64,000 nt of DNA from contig CAVOIP010000002.1 of NCBI GenBank assembly GCA_963696105.1, positions 186,001 through 250,000 on the forward strand. The letters run 5' to 3'. The DNA comes from CAVRTM01 sp963696105 (GTDB lineage Bacteria > Actinomycetota > Actinomycetes > Actinomycetales > Dermatophilaceae). The position numbers and the translations under genes are program-made. Shown one piece after another: positions 17,745 through 26,692 of the stretch; the first letter of the stretch is position 1, and each line of letters begins with the position of its first letter. The notes beneath the pieces were generated by a model. It worked only from the letters and a program-made list of their open reading frames with translations. It had not been told where the DNA came from and did no database searches.

Positions 17745-18533
17745 GTGAGCGACAGCTTCTTCGTCCCCACCGGCGACTCCTGCACGTGGCAGCCCACCGA
17801 GGCGACGGTCGGTCCCTGGTCGCCGCGGTCCCAGCACGGCGGTCCGCCGGCCGCGCTGATGGTGCGGCAGGCCGAGCGGCTGGCCGCCGGTGTGGTCACC
17901 GGCCCGGTCGACGCGCTGCGGCTCAGCCTCGACTTCCTCGGGCCGGTCAGCACCGACCCGGTGGTCGTCGTCGGCGAGGTGGTGCGCACCGGCCGCAGCA
18001 TCACCCTGCTCGACGTGACCCTGAGCCAGGGCGGCCGGGCGGCGCTGCACGGCCGGGTGTGGCTGCTGCGGCGGGCACCCGAGGGGACCACCCCGACGGT
18101 GTCCGAGGATGCCCGGAACCAGCCTGGCCCGGACCCTCTGGCGCCGTACGAGGGATGGGACTTCCCGTACGCCCGGCACCTCGACTGGCGACCGGCCGGC
18201 GGCACGCTGGTCGGCCCGGGCCCCGCGCAGGTCTGGGTCCGTCCCCGGGTGCCGGTCGTCCCCGGCGAGCACCCGACGAGCCTCCAGCGGGCCGCCCTCG
18301 TGGGCGACTCCGGCAGCGGTGTCTCGGCCGAGCTGGACTGGGACCAGTGGTCGTTCGTCAACGTCGACCTCGACCTGCACCTGCTCCGCCCGGTGCAGGA
18401 CGAATGGCTGCTGCTCGACGCGCGCACCCGCCTGGCGGCCACGGGCACCGGGCTGTGCGCCACGACCATCCACGACCGCCGGGGACCCTGCGGCACGATC
18501 GCGCAGACCCTGCTCGTCTCGCCGCGTACCTGA
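17745..18533 (+). CDS. Acyl-CoA thioesterase family protein (double hot-dog)
   Basis: A 262-residue protein of the TesB-like/thioesterase-superfamily group. The N-terminal half has GPWSPRSQHGGPPAALMVR and LSLDFLGPVSTDPVVVVGEV, and the C-terminal half has SFVNVDLDLHLLRPVQDEWLLLDA and GPCGTIAQTLLV, giving two hot-dog folds in one chain. Such proteins hydrolyse acyl-CoA thioesters in the cytosol; chain-length preference cannot be told. It is divergent from the oxidoreductase and 61 bp before nadE. Confidence 0.8.
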   Translation: MSDSFFVPTGDSCTWQPTEATVGPWSPRSQHGGPPAALMVRQAERLAAGVVTGPVDALRLSLDFLGPVSTDPVVVVGEVVRTGRSITLLDVTLSQGGRAALHGRVWLLRRAPEGTTPTVSEDARNQPGPDPLAPYEGWDFPYARHLDWRPAGGTLVGPGPAQVWVRPRVPVVPGEHPTSLQRAALVGDSGSGVSAELDWDQWSFVNVDLDLHLLRPVQDEWLLLDARTRLAATGTGLCATTIHDRRGPCGTIAQTLLVSPRT

Positions 18534-18582
18534 GTGGGGCCGGCCCCCGCGTTCCCCGCCGGGCGGCCTCCGCGTCGCCGTC

Positions 18583-18594
18583 TAGGCTGGTGGC
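18583..18594 (+). promoter_or_regulatory. Leaderless-type -10 box before nadE
   Basis: TAGGCT at 18583-18588 ends 6 bases before the nadE ATG at 18595. This fits transcription starting at the start codon. No Shine-Dalgarno motif is present. Confidence 0.5.
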
Positions 18595-20337
18595 ATGGCG
18601 CAACTGCGACTCGCCCTGGCCCAGGTCAACGCGACGGTGGGAGACCTGTCCGGCAACGCGGCGATGATCCGCCGGTGGACCGCGGAGGCCGCTGAGCGCG
18701 GCGCCCACCTGGTGGCCTTTCCCGAGATGGTGCTCACGGGCTACCCCGTCGAGGACCTCGCGCTGCGGGCCTCCTTCGTCGACGCCTCGGAGGCGGCGCT
18801 GAAGCAGCTCGCCGCCGACTTGGCCGCCGACGGCCTCGGCTCCCTGCCGGTCGTCGTGGGCTACCTGGACCACGCCGGCGGAGGCGCCGCGGGGAGCGGC
18901 CCCGGGCGGGTGCTGCCCCAGAACTGCGCCGGGGTGCTGCACGAGGGCGTGGTCAAGGCCCGCTACGCCAAGCACCACCTGCCCAACTACGGGGTGTTCG
19001 ACGAGTACCGCATCTTCGCGCCGGGCACCGACCTGACCGTGGTCCGCGTCGGGGACATCGACGTCGCCATCGCGATCTGCGAGGACCTCTGGCAGGAGGG
19101 TGGCCCCGTGGCCCTCACCCGCGAGGCCGGCGCCGAGCTGTTGCTGGTGATCAACGGCTCGCCGTACGAGGAGGACAAGGACGACACGCGGCTGGAGCTG
19201 TGCGCCCGGCGCGCCGGTCAGGCGGGCTGCGCGCTGGCCTACCTCAACCTCGTCGGGGGCCAGGACGAGCTCGTCTTCGACGGCGACTCCCTCGTGGTCG
19301 ACGCGGCCGGCACCGTGCTGGCCCGCGGCCCGCAGTTCCGCGAGGACCTGCTGGTGGTCGACCTCGACCTGTCCGAGAGCACGGTCAACCCCACCAGCCC
19401 GCCCGAGGGCGTCGTCCACATCACCCTCTCGGACCGGCCGATCGCGCCGTACGCCGCGGAGCCGGCTCCGTGCGCCCCCCGCCTGGACCCGGTCGGTGAG
19501 GTCTACGGGGCCCTCGTGCTCGGCCTCGGCGACTACGTGCGCAAGAACGGCTTCCGCTCGGTGCTGCTCGGCGTCTCCGGCGGCATCGACTCCACGCTGG
19601 TGGCGACCATCGCGGCCGACGCGATCGGCGGGGAGAACGTCGTCGGCATCTCCAACCCCAGCCGCTACTCCAGCCAGCACTCGCGCGACGACGCGGCCGA
19701 GCTGGCCGAGCGGCTCGGCCTGGACTACCGCGTCATCCCGATCGAGCCGATGGTCAGCGCCTTCCTGGACAACGTGAAGCTGTCCGGGGTCGCCGAGGAG
19801 AACCTCCAGGCGCGGGTGCGGGCCCTGGTGTGGATGGGGCTGAGCAACCAGGAGGGCCACCTCGTCCTCGCCAACAGCAACAAGAGCGAGCTGTCGGTGG
19901 GCTACTCCACGATCTACGGCGACAGCGTCGGCGGGTTCGCCCCGATCAAGGACGTGCCCAAGACGCTGGTGTGGGAGCTCGCGCGGTGGCGCAACGCCGA
20001 GGCGGTGCGCCGCGGCGAGGTGCCCCCGATCCCGGAGAACACCATTCTCAAGCCGCCCTCGGCCGAGCTCCGCCCGGGCCAGGTCGACCAGGACTCGCTG
20101 CCGCCGTACGACGTGCTCGACGCGATCCTCGACGCCTACGTCGAGGGCGCCCAGGGCCGCGCCGAGCTGGTGGCGGCGGGGTTCGGCGAGGCCGTGGTGG
20201 ACAAGGTGGTCGGACTCGTGGACCGGGCGGAGTGGAAGCGGCGCCAGTTCGCCCCCGGTCCGAAGATCTCCCGCCTGGCGTTCGGCCGCGACCGGCGGCT
20301 GCCGGTCACCAGCCGGTGGCGCGAGCAGGACTCCTGA
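18595..20337 (+). CDS. nadE: Glutamine-dependent NAD+ synthase
   Basis: A 580-residue fused enzyme that makes NAD+ from nicotinic acid adenine dinucleotide, ATP and glutamine. The N-terminal carbon-nitrogen hydrolase (glutaminase) domain carries the triad Glu44 (FPEMVLTGY), Lys near 126 (AKHHLPNYG) and Cys162 (AICEDLW). The C-terminal ATP-pyrophosphatase domain has the P-loop GVSGGIDST at about 325-333, then SNPSRYSSQHS and NKSELSVGYSTIYGD. The order and length are those of the two-domain bacterial type. It is followed by panB after 102 bp. Confidence 0.96.
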   Translation: MAQLRLALAQVNATVGDLSGNAAMIRRWTAEAAERGAHLVAFPEMVLTGYPVEDLALRASFVDASEAALKQLAADLAADGLGSLPVVVGYLDHAGGGAAGSGPGRVLPQNCAGVLHEGVVKARYAKHHLPNYGVFDEYRIFAPGTDLTVVRVGDIDVAIAICEDLWQEGGPVALTREAGAELLLVINGSPYEEDKDDTRLELCARRAGQAGCALAYLNLVGGQDELVFDGDSLVVDAAGTVLARGPQFREDLLVVDLDLSESTVNPTSPPEGVVHITLSDRPIAPYAAEPAPCAPRLDPVGEVYGALVLGLGDYVRKNGFRSVLLGVSGGIDSTLVATIAADAIGGENVVGISNPSRYSSQHSRDDAAELAERLGLDYRVIPIEPMVSAFLDNVKLSGVAEENLQARVRALVWMGLSNQEGHLVLANSNKSELSVGYSTIYGDSVGGFAPIKDVPKTLVWELARWRNAEAVRRGEVPPIPENTILKPPSAELRPGQVDQDSLPPYDVLDAILDAYVEGAQGRAELVAAGFGEAVVDKVVGLVDRAEWKRRQFAPGPKISRLAFGRDRRLPVTSRWREQDS

Positions 20338-20439
20338 CCACGCCCGGCCCGCACGACCGTCCGTCCCGCCGTCCCTTCCCTCCGTCCCCTTCCCGATGTC
20401 CCCTCCCCGACGTCCCCCTGCCAACAGGAGCACTTCCCC

Positions 20440-21291
20440 GTGACCGAGCAGCCCGCGCCGTACGGCACCGGCACCACCGCCTCCTCCCCTGTCCGCCGCG
20501 TGCGGATCCCCCACCTGCAGGCGATGAAGGACCGGGGCGAACGCTGGGCGATGCTGACCGCCTACGACCAGTACGCCGCCGAGATCTTCGACGCCGCAGG
20601 CATTCCCGTGCTGCTGGTCGGTGACTCCGCGGGCAACAACGTGCTGGGGTACGAGACCACGATCCCGGTCACCGTGGACGAGATGATGCCGCTCGTGCGC
20701 GCCGTGACCCGCTCCGCCCGTCGTGCGCTCGTCGTCGCGGACCTGCCGTTCGGCTCCTACCAGTCCAGCCCCGAGCAGGCGCTGGCCACGGCCACGCGCT
20801 TCCTCAAGGAGGGGCAGGCCCACGCGGTCAAGCTCGAGGGGGGCCGGCACATGGCCCCGGCCGTGGGGCTGCTGACCCGCTCCGGCATCCCGGTCATGGC
20901 GCACGTCGGCTTCACCCCGCAGAGCGAGCACGCCCTCGGCGGCTACCGTGTCCAGGGCCGCGGGGACGCCGCGGCCACGCTGGTCGAGGACTGCCTCGCG
21001 CTCGAGCGGGCCGGCGCGTTCTCGGTCGTGATGGAGATGGTCCCCGCGCCCGTGGCCGCGGAGGTGACCAAGGCGCTGCGCGTCCCCACCATCGGCATCG
21101 GAGCCGGTCCCGACTGCGACGCCCAGGTGCTGGTCTGGCAGGACATGGCCGGGCTGCGCGGCGGCACCTCGCCGCGGTTCGTCAAGCACTATGCCGACCT
21201 GCGCACCACCCTCACCGACGCCGCCCGGGCCTATGCCGAGGACGTCGCGGGCGGCACGTTCCCGGCGCCGGAGCACTCCTTCGAGTCCTGA
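20440..21291 (+). CDS. panB: 3-methyl-2-oxobutanoate hydroxymethyltransferase
   Basis: A 283-residue PanB, first committed enzyme of pantothenate synthesis. It adds a hydroxymethyl group from methylene-tetrahydrofolate to alpha-ketoisovalerate. Recognised segments are AMLTAYDQYAAEIFDAAGIPVLLVGDSAGNN in two adjacent parts, DLPFGSYQSSPEQAL, AVKLEGG and GIGAGPDCDAQVLVWQDM. The GTG at 20440 is preceded by AACAGGAG at 20422-20429. With nadE upstream it gives two cofactor-synthesis genes in a row (NAD and CoA). Confidence 0.96.
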   Translation: MTEQPAPYGTGTTASSPVRRVRIPHLQAMKDRGERWAMLTAYDQYAAEIFDAAGIPVLLVGDSAGNNVLGYETTIPVTVDEMMPLVRAVTRSARRALVVADLPFGSYQSSPEQALATATRFLKEGQAHAVKLEGGRHMAPAVGLLTRSGIPVMAHVGFTPQSEHALGGYRVQGRGDAAATLVEDCLALERAGAFSVVMEMVPAPVAAEVTKALRVPTIGIGAGPDCDAQVLVWQDMAGLRGGTSPRFVKHYADLRTTLTDAARAYAEDVAGGTFPAPEHSFES

Positions 21292-21351
21292 CCACCCGCA
21301 CCCGAGCACACACGCCCGCAGCACCGACTGCGATGCTGCCCCCGGCGTGCC

Positions 21352-21522
21352 GGGGCGCGACTCCACACACGGCGCGCGACTCCACGGGCGGCGCGCGACC
21401 CTGCGTGCGGCGCGCGGCCCCACCGGCGGCGCGCGACCCTGCGTGCGGTGCGCGGCCCCACCGGCGGGGCGCGACTTCACCTGCGGCGCGCGACCCCACA
21501 CAAGGCGCCCGACCCTGCCTGC
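21352..21522 (+). repeat. 19-bp tandem repeat, 9 copies
   Basis: Nine head-to-tail units of 19 bp begin at 21352, 21371, 21390, 21409, 21428, 21447, 21466, 21485 and 21504. The consensus is close to ggcgcgcgaccccaccngc: a fixed ggcgcgcg block, a variable pyrimidine-rich middle and a closing c. A decayed tenth unit follows. 19 is not a multiple of 3, so the period rotates through all three frames and the array stays open on both strands without coding meaning. It fills most of the 281-bp gap between panB and the DUF222-HNH gene. There are no spacers, so it is not a CRISPR. Confidence 0.9.
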
Positions 21523-21572
21523 GCGCGTGCCGGTGCGACCCGCCGGGTGTGGCGGGGCGCGGGGCGGGGCAG

Positions 21573-22781
21573 CTACAGGTGCCAGGTCACGCCGCAGGCG
21601 TCGACGGTGGCGGTGTAGCCCTTCTGGTGCACGATCGTGTGGTGCCTAGGGCAGAGCAGCGCCAGGTTGGTCAGGTCGGTCGGGCCGCCATCGCACCAGT
21701 GCCGGCAGTGATGGGCGTCACACCAGGACGGGGGCCGCGAACAGCCGGGGAAGGTGCACCCCGCGTCGCGCAGGTACAGCGCCATCAGCAGCCCCGGGGT
21801 GACCAGCCGGCGGGTCCGGCCCAGGTCCAGCACCTCCGACCTCGACCCGAGCACGGCGGGGATGACGGCGGCGTCGCAGGCGATCCGCCGCACCGTCTCC
21901 GGGGCCAGGAGGTCCCCGGTCAGCGTGGTCCCTGAGCCGGTCAGGCTTTTGAGGTCCTGGAAGTCCATCGTCACCACGACCGCGGCCTTGGCGGTGGTCG
22001 GCGCGTGTCCGCCGGCGGCGGCCGCGCGGCGGCAGACCTCGACCAGGGCGTCGGCCCGGCGCTGGTCGCTGGTGCGCAGGTCCGAGCCGTGATTCGGTGG
22101 ACGGTTGCGGTGCGGCCAGCGGCCCCAGGATCGCCTCCAGCACGGCTCGTCCCTCGGGGTCCAGCCGCGAGCCGGTACTCGGCCATCCCGTCGTCGGGGT
22201 ACGGCTGGGACAGCGACCGACCGTGCCGGAGCCGGTCCTCCCGGCGCTGGAACTCCCCCAGACGCCCATACCGGGCGATCACCCGCGTCCGCAGCGCCCG
22301 GATCTGGGCCGGGCCGTCCGTCTCCGCGATCGCCACGAACCCGGCCAGCACCGTCTCGGCGCAGGCGGGGGTCAGCCGCGGCAGCAGCTTGTCCATCTCA
22401 CCCAGCGCGACCGCGGCGTTACCCACCGGCACCCGGGCGGTCAGCACCGCTTCGGCCAGGAGGGCGTTGTCGGGCTTGGCCACCGCCTCGGCCACCCGCA
22501 CCAGCGCCGCAGCGCCACCGGCCCGGTAGGACGGCCCGAACTCGCGGACCCACCCGGTCGGCGACGCGGCGTCCGACGCGCGGACGTCCCCGCGGGTCAA
22601 CGCCTGGTCCAGCACCCCGACCTGCCCGGCCCCGGCCAGGCTCTTCAGCTCATCCAGCTCGCGCGAACATCGGCCCCAGCTGGTCCGACCCGGCCTGGTG
22701 CAACCGCCGCACCAGCCGGCGCAGCACCGGCGCAGCCGCAACCAGCACCGCCCGGTCCTCCTCGAAGCTGGTCCCCTCCAT
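21573..22781 (-). pseudogene. DUF222-HNH endonuclease family protein, frameshifted
   Basis: A DUF222 domain (residues about 1-240) followed by a C-terminal HNH nuclease domain (SWCDAHHCRHWCDGG, LALLCPRHHTIVHQKGY). The reading frame is broken three times, at about 22662, 22170 and 22092. Each break is explained by one extra base, and removing them gives one 401-residue protein starting MEGTSFEEDRAV at 22781. Such genes are abundant in actinobacteria, often in many copies, and their role is unsettled. The HNH Cys/His residues are intact, and there are no stops other than those caused by the shifts. This favours sequence error or very recent damage. Confidence 0.75.
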
Positions 22782-22983
22782 GAACCCAACGTAGACGCCA
22801 CCACCGACAACGTCCCGCAGCCGAATCGCCCTTATCCACAGCCACTTCGACGTACCAATCGACTGCTCCCAACGACCCTCCCCACGGCCCGTCGAGCTGC
22901 GACCTGACGCGCGAACGGCGACCCCGGGGCAACAGGAAGCCCGTCGCGCGACAGCGCCCGGTGAGCACCTGAGCCGCCGGTAC

Positions 22984-22995
22984 TAGCGTGGCCCC
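22984..22995 (+). promoter_or_regulatory. Leaderless-type -10 box before the LLM oxidoreductase gene
   Basis: TAGCGT at 22984-22989 ends 6 bases before the ATG at 22996, with no ribosome binding site in between. Confidence 0.45.
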
Positions 22996-24002
22996 ATGAG
23001 CGATCTCACCGTCGGCTACGCCGCGATGCTGGAGCAGTTCCACCCCACCGAGGTGGTCGCGCTGACCGCGCTGGCCGAGGAGCACGGCTTCTCCGGCTGC
23101 ATGGCCGCCGACCACTTCCAGCCGTGGGTGCCGCAGCAGGGCCAGGCCTCGTTCGTCTGGAACGTGCTGACCGCCGTCGGCGAGCGCACCACCGGCGACC
23201 TCGGCCCCGGCGTCACCTGCCCGACGTTCCGGTTCCACCCGGCGATCGTCGCCCAGGCGGCGGCCACGCTCGAGGCGATGTACCCGGGCCGCACCTGGCT
23301 CGGCCTCGGCGCCGGCGAGGCGCTGAACGAGCACGTCGTCGGCGGCTACTGGCCCGAGGCCGGCGAGCGCTCGCCGCGGATGTTCGAGGCGATCGAGATC
23401 ATCAAGAAGCTGTTCGACGCCTCCATCGCCGGCAAGGACGTCAAGCACACGGGCACGTACTTCAAGATGGAGACCGACCCGGCTGTGGACGATGCCCGAG
23501 AGTCGCTCCCGCCGATGCTCGTCGCCACCGCCGGGCCGATCAACGCCAAGAAGACGGGCAAGTTCGCCGACGGCATCATCACCGTCGGCGCGCCGCTGGA
23601 GAAGATCGGCGGCCTGTTCGACAAGTTCGCCGAGGGCGCCGCGAGGCCGGCAAGGACCCCGACACGATGCCGAAGGTCCTGCAGCTGCACCTGTCCTGGG
23701 CGCCCACCGACGAGGAGGCGCTGACCAACGCGATGGTCGAGTGGCCGAACGGCGGGATGAAGTTCGCCAAGGCGGACATCCGCTCGCCGCACGACTTCGC
23801 AGCAGATGGCCAAGCTGGTCCGCCCCGAGGACTTCGAGGGCCGGATGGTGATCTCCGTCCGACCCCGACGTGCACCGCGGCGTAGATCCAGCGCTTCGTC
23901 GACCTCGGCTTCGACCGGGTCTACCTGCACAACGTCGGGCGCAACCAGGCCGAGTGGATCGAGGTCTTCGGCCGCGAGGTCCTGCCCAAGCTGCACCGCT
24001 GA
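22996..24002 (+). pseudogene. LLM-class F420-dependent oxidoreductase, frameshifted
   Basis: A TIM-barrel luciferase-like protein of the F420-dependent glucose-6-phosphate dehydrogenase-related group. The N-terminal part is clean (GFSGCMAADHFQPW, WLGLGAGEALNEHVVGGYWPE). Later parts lie in other frames: ATAGPINAKKTGKFADGIITVGAPLEK, then KVLQLHLSWAPTDEEALTNAM, then MAKLVRPEDFEGRMV, then GFDRVYLHNVGRNQAEWIEVFG. At least six small indels between 23470 and 23890 explain this (net +5). The corrected product is about 333 residues, a normal family length. All conserved blocks survive, so I suspect sequence error. Without correction the frame ends after about 240 residues. Confidence 0.8.
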
Positions 24003-24003
24003 C

Positions 24004-24023
24004 CTCGGCTGCGCTCCGCCGAG
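24004..24023. terminator. Hairpin between convergent genes
   Basis: CTCGGC (24004-24009) pairs with GCCGAG (24018-24023) across an 8-nt loop, directly after the LLM gene stop. It lies in the 59-bp gap before the convergent saccharopine-dehydrogenase-like gene. Confidence 0.4.
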
Positions 24024-24061
24024 CCGGGGTTCCCGGAGGTCGCGGGCGGGCTCAGCGGGGC

Positions 24062-25324
24062 TCAGCCCCTGCGGTCCCGGCCCCCGGGCACACCCACCAC
24101 CGAGAGCTCGAACCCGGCGGCCCGCAGCCGGTCCACGAGCGCGTCCCCCAGCCCCGTCGCCGGCGTCAGCACGCCGGCGCGGTCGGGCAGGTCCTCGCCG
24201 AGTGCCAGGGCCAGCGCGCTCTCCCCGAGCATCACCGCCGTCGCGGCGTAGCCGGGGTCACCCGAGGCCGCGACCACCACGGTGTACGACGCGCCGGTGG
24301 CGGTCGTGGCCCGCACCTCGACCCGGAACCTGCCGCGGGTGCGGGTCCTCTCGTCCGGGCCCTCGCCGGGCTCGGGCAGCACCCGGTCCAGCAGGGCACG
24401 GGTCGGTCCGAACCTCATCCCCAGCATCGTGGCGGCCAGACCGCCGGTCACCGCGAACGCCGCCACCGGGCCGGTGACCGCCCCCTGGAACCCCATCACC
24501 TCGCGGTAGCGGAACCGCCTGCCGTACGCCCAGTCCGTGAGGGCGTTGCTGCGGCGCACCACCCGCGTGTTGTACGACGCCATGACGAAGGGCGCCAGCC
24601 ACTCGCCTCGTCTGGTGTCCCGGCTCACCCCGACGGTGTCACGCTGCGGGCCGAGGTCCGGCTCGGCCGCCCGGTCAGGACTGAGCGCGTAGGGGTCCGC
24701 GAGGATGCGGCGGGTTGCCGCGTCCCGACGGGACGCCTCCAGCTGCAGCCGCATCGACTCCACCGTGCCGCCACTCACCCCGCCCCGCAGGTCGGTCACC
24801 ACGAGGGTGGTGTCCTCCAGCGGCCCCTCGCCGTCGGCCTGCGCCTGCTCGTGCGCCAGCAGCACGCCGAGGTCCGAGGGCACCGAGTCGAACCCGCAGG
24901 AGTGCACGACCCGCGCGCCGGTCGAGAGCGCGAGGTCGTGGAAGCGCGCGATGCTGCGGCGGACGAAGAGCACCTCGCCGGTGAGGTCGGCGTAGTGCGT
25001 GCCGGCCGCCGCGCAGGCGGCCACCACGGGCTCACCGTGACGCTCATAGGGGCCGACCGTCGAGGCGACGACCCGTGTCGCGGCCGCCATCTGCTCCAGC
25101 GAGGCCCGGTCGCCCGTGTCGGCCACCAGCAGGGGCCAGTGCGCCGCCTGCGGCCCCAAGCCGTCGCGGACGGCAGCGAGGCGGTCGGCGGACCGGCCGG
25201 CCAGGCCGACGCGGACACCGGCCGGTGCGGCCGCGGCGAGGTGCCCGGCGACGAGGCGGCCGACGAAGCCGGTCGCGCCGAACACCACGACGTCCAGGGA
25301 GCGGGGCGGCGCGGGGAAGGTCAC
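24062..25324 (-). CDS. Saccharopine dehydrogenase/trans-acting enoyl reductase-family protein
   Basis: A 420-residue Rossmann-fold protein. The NAD(P)-binding start is VVFGATGFVGRLVAGHLA at about residues 12-29, followed by LAGRSADRL. VVASTVGPYERHGEPVVAACAAAGTHYADLTGE is typical of the saccharopine dehydrogenase-like group that includes mycobacterial Rv2449c/Rv2953-type enoyl reductases. The C-terminal half has VTGGLAATML and a last segment around GDPGYAATAVMLGESALAL. The true substrate is unknown; lipid enoyl reduction is known for one mycobacterial relative. The frame is clean, in contrast to the gene next to it. Confidence 0.82.
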   Translation of the reverse strand: MTFPAPPRSLDVVVFGATGFVGRLVAGHLAAAAPAGVRVGLAGRSADRLAAVRDGLGPQAAHWPLLVADTGDRASLEQMAAATRVVASTVGPYERHGEPVVAACAAAGTHYADLTGEVLFVRRSIARFHDLALSTGARVVHSCGFDSVPSDLGVLLAHEQAQADGEGPLEDTTLVVTDLRGGVSGGTVESMRLQLEASRRDAATRRILADPYALSPDRAAEPDLGPQRDTVGVSRDTRRGEWLAPFVMASYNTRVVRRSNALTDWAYGRRFRYREVMGFQGAVTGPVAAFAVTGGLAATMLGMRFGPTRALLDRVLPEPGEGPDERTRTRGRFRVEVRATTATGASYTVVVAASGDPGYAATAVMLGESALALALGEDLPDRAGVLTPATGLGDALVDRLRAAGFELSVVGVPGGRDRRG

Positions 25325-25388
25325 CGGTCGACCTTAGCCGCGCTCCCCGGACAACCCCGGCCCGGCAGCCCCGCCGGGCAGCCCCCGC

Positions 25389-25463
25389 GCCGGACGACGC
25401 TGGGCCGGACGACGCTGGGCGGGACACAGCCGCGCCGGACGACGCTGGGCCGGACGACGCCCG
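25389..25463 (+). repeat. 15-bp intergenic tandem repeat, 5 copies
   Basis: Units of gccggacgacgctgg start at 25389, 25404, 25434 and 25449 (the last ends ccg). A degenerate unit fills 25419-25433. The array lies in the 204-bp gap between the start of the saccharopine-dehydrogenase-like gene and the methyltransferase gene, so it sits upstream of both. Confidence 0.88.
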
Positions 25464-25516
25464 GCGACGAGCACGGAGTCCGCGAGCGCGCCCTCCGCCG
25501 GGCGCAGGCAGCGTCC

Positions 25517-25528
25517 TAGCCTGAGCCC
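25517..25528 (+). promoter_or_regulatory. Leaderless-type -10 box before the methyltransferase gene
   Basis: TAGCCT at 25517-25522 ends 6 bases before the ATG at 25529, and there is no Shine-Dalgarno motif. Confidence 0.5.
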
Positions 25529-26179
25529 ATGAACGAGCCACGAATGACCCGTTGGGCCCAGCTGACCGGCGGGGCCGGCGGTGAGGACTACGCGGGGCGG
25601 TTCGCCGCGCTGGCTGCGAGCGGCGCGGACGTGCACGGCGAGGCGTCGTACGCCGCCTCGCTCGTGCCACCACCGGCGCGCGTGCTGGACGCCGGCTGCG
25701 GCACCGGCCGGGTCGCGGCCCGGCTCGCCGAGCTCGGCTACGACTGCACCGGCGTGGACGTCGACCCCTCGATGCTGGCCGTGGCGCGGCGCGAGCACCC
25801 GGCACTCGCGTGGGTCCTCGCCGACCTCGGCGCGCTGCACCAAGCCGGCGCGGCGGTGGCCGGCGGGTACGACCTGGTGCTCGCCGCCGGCAACGTCGTC
25901 CCCCTGCTGGCCGAGGGCGCCCTGCAGCCGACGGTGGCCGAGCTCGCCCGGGTGCTGGCTCCGTCGGGGCTGCTCGTCTGCGGCTTCGGGCTGGACGCCG
26001 CCCACCTGCCCCCCGGCTGCCCGGTGACCCCGCTGTCGGCGTACGACCGGGCCTGTGATGCGGCGGGGCTGGGGCTGGTCCGGCGGCTGGCGGCCTGGGA
26101 CGGCGCGCCGTACGACGGGGGCGGCTATGCGGTCAGCGTTCACGCCCCCGCAGGCATTGTGCATTCGGCCCAGCCTTGA
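25529..26179 (+). CDS. Class I SAM-dependent methyltransferase
   Basis: A 216-residue Rossmann-fold methyltransferase. Motif I is VLDAGCGTGRVAARL (DAGCGTG at 54-60), the acidic loop follows as GVDVDPSMLAVAR, and DLVLAAGNVVPLL forms the post-motif II strand. No substrate domain is fused, so the target cannot be named. The ATG is set by a TAGCCT box 6 bases upstream. The gene is divergent from the saccharopine-dehydrogenase-like gene across the 15-bp repeat array. Confidence 0.88.
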   Translation: MNEPRMTRWAQLTGGAGGEDYAGRFAALAASGADVHGEASYAASLVPPPARVLDAGCGTGRVAARLAELGYDCTGVDVDPSMLAVARREHPALAWVLADLGALHQAGAAVAGGYDLVLAAGNVVPLLAEGALQPTVAELARVLAPSGLLVCGFGLDAAHLPPGCPVTPLSAYDRACDAAGLGLVRRLAAWDGAPYDGGGYAVSVHAPAGIVHSAQP

Positions 26180-26248
26180 TTCGCTGGGGGTCCGACCACT
26201 CGCGACCGTCGGCCCGGCGTCGACGGGGACCAAGGGAGAGCACCACCC

Positions 26249-26665
26249 ATGACGGCAGAACCAGCAGTCGACGAGGGATCCGGCAGCTCCGACGGGAGCA
26301 GCATCGAGGCGCACACGGTCGTGCAGACGCCGGTCGAGAACGTGTGGCGCGTGCTCGCCGGCCCGGCGGGGCCGGAGGCGCTCCTCGGCCCCGGCGCCAC
26401 GCTCGGGCGCAAGGGTGAGCCCTGGCACAGCGACGACGGCACCCATGGCGTGCTGCGCAGCTACCACCCGCTGGAGCAGGTCCGCTTCTCCTGGCACGCC
26501 GACGCGGACGCGCCCGCGACGATGGTGCAGGTGGACCTTGCGGCCGACGGCGACGGGACCCGTGTGACGCTGCGGCAGGAGCACCTGGACGGCAGCGCGG
26601 ATGCCGGTGCGCTCAGACAGCGCTGGACCCAGGCACTCGAGCGCCTTCGCGCCGCCGCCGCCTGA
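26249..26665 (+). CDS. SRPBCC/AHSA1-type domain protein
   Basis: A 138-residue START-like protein. After an acidic, Ser-rich start (residues 1-22) it has EAHTVVQTPVENVWRVL, then GVLRSYHPLEQVRFSWHADAD and TRVTLRQEHL, the order seen in Activator-of-Hsp90-like/SRPBCC domains that bind hydrophobic ligands. No ligand or partner can be inferred. The ATG lies 11 bases after AAGGGAGAG. A 69-bp gap separates it from the methyltransferase gene on the same strand. Confidence 0.8.
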   Translation: MTAEPAVDEGSGSSDGSSIEAHTVVQTPVENVWRVLAGPAGPEALLGPGATLGRKGEPWHSDDGTHGVLRSYHPLEQVRFSWHADADAPATMVQVDLAADGDGTRVTLRQEHLDGSADAGALRQRWTQALERLRAAAA

Positions 26666-26692
26666 GCCCTCGACCTGGCACGGCGCGGGGGC

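Noticed and set aside
18358..21501. Minus-strand open frame of about 1050 codons over nadE, panB and the 19-bp array
   Set aside because: It covers two certain plus-strand genes, and its start lies in the tandem repeat.
21352..21522. CRISPR array
   Set aside because: The units are directly adjacent with no spacers, the period is only 19 bp, and no cas gene is in the window.
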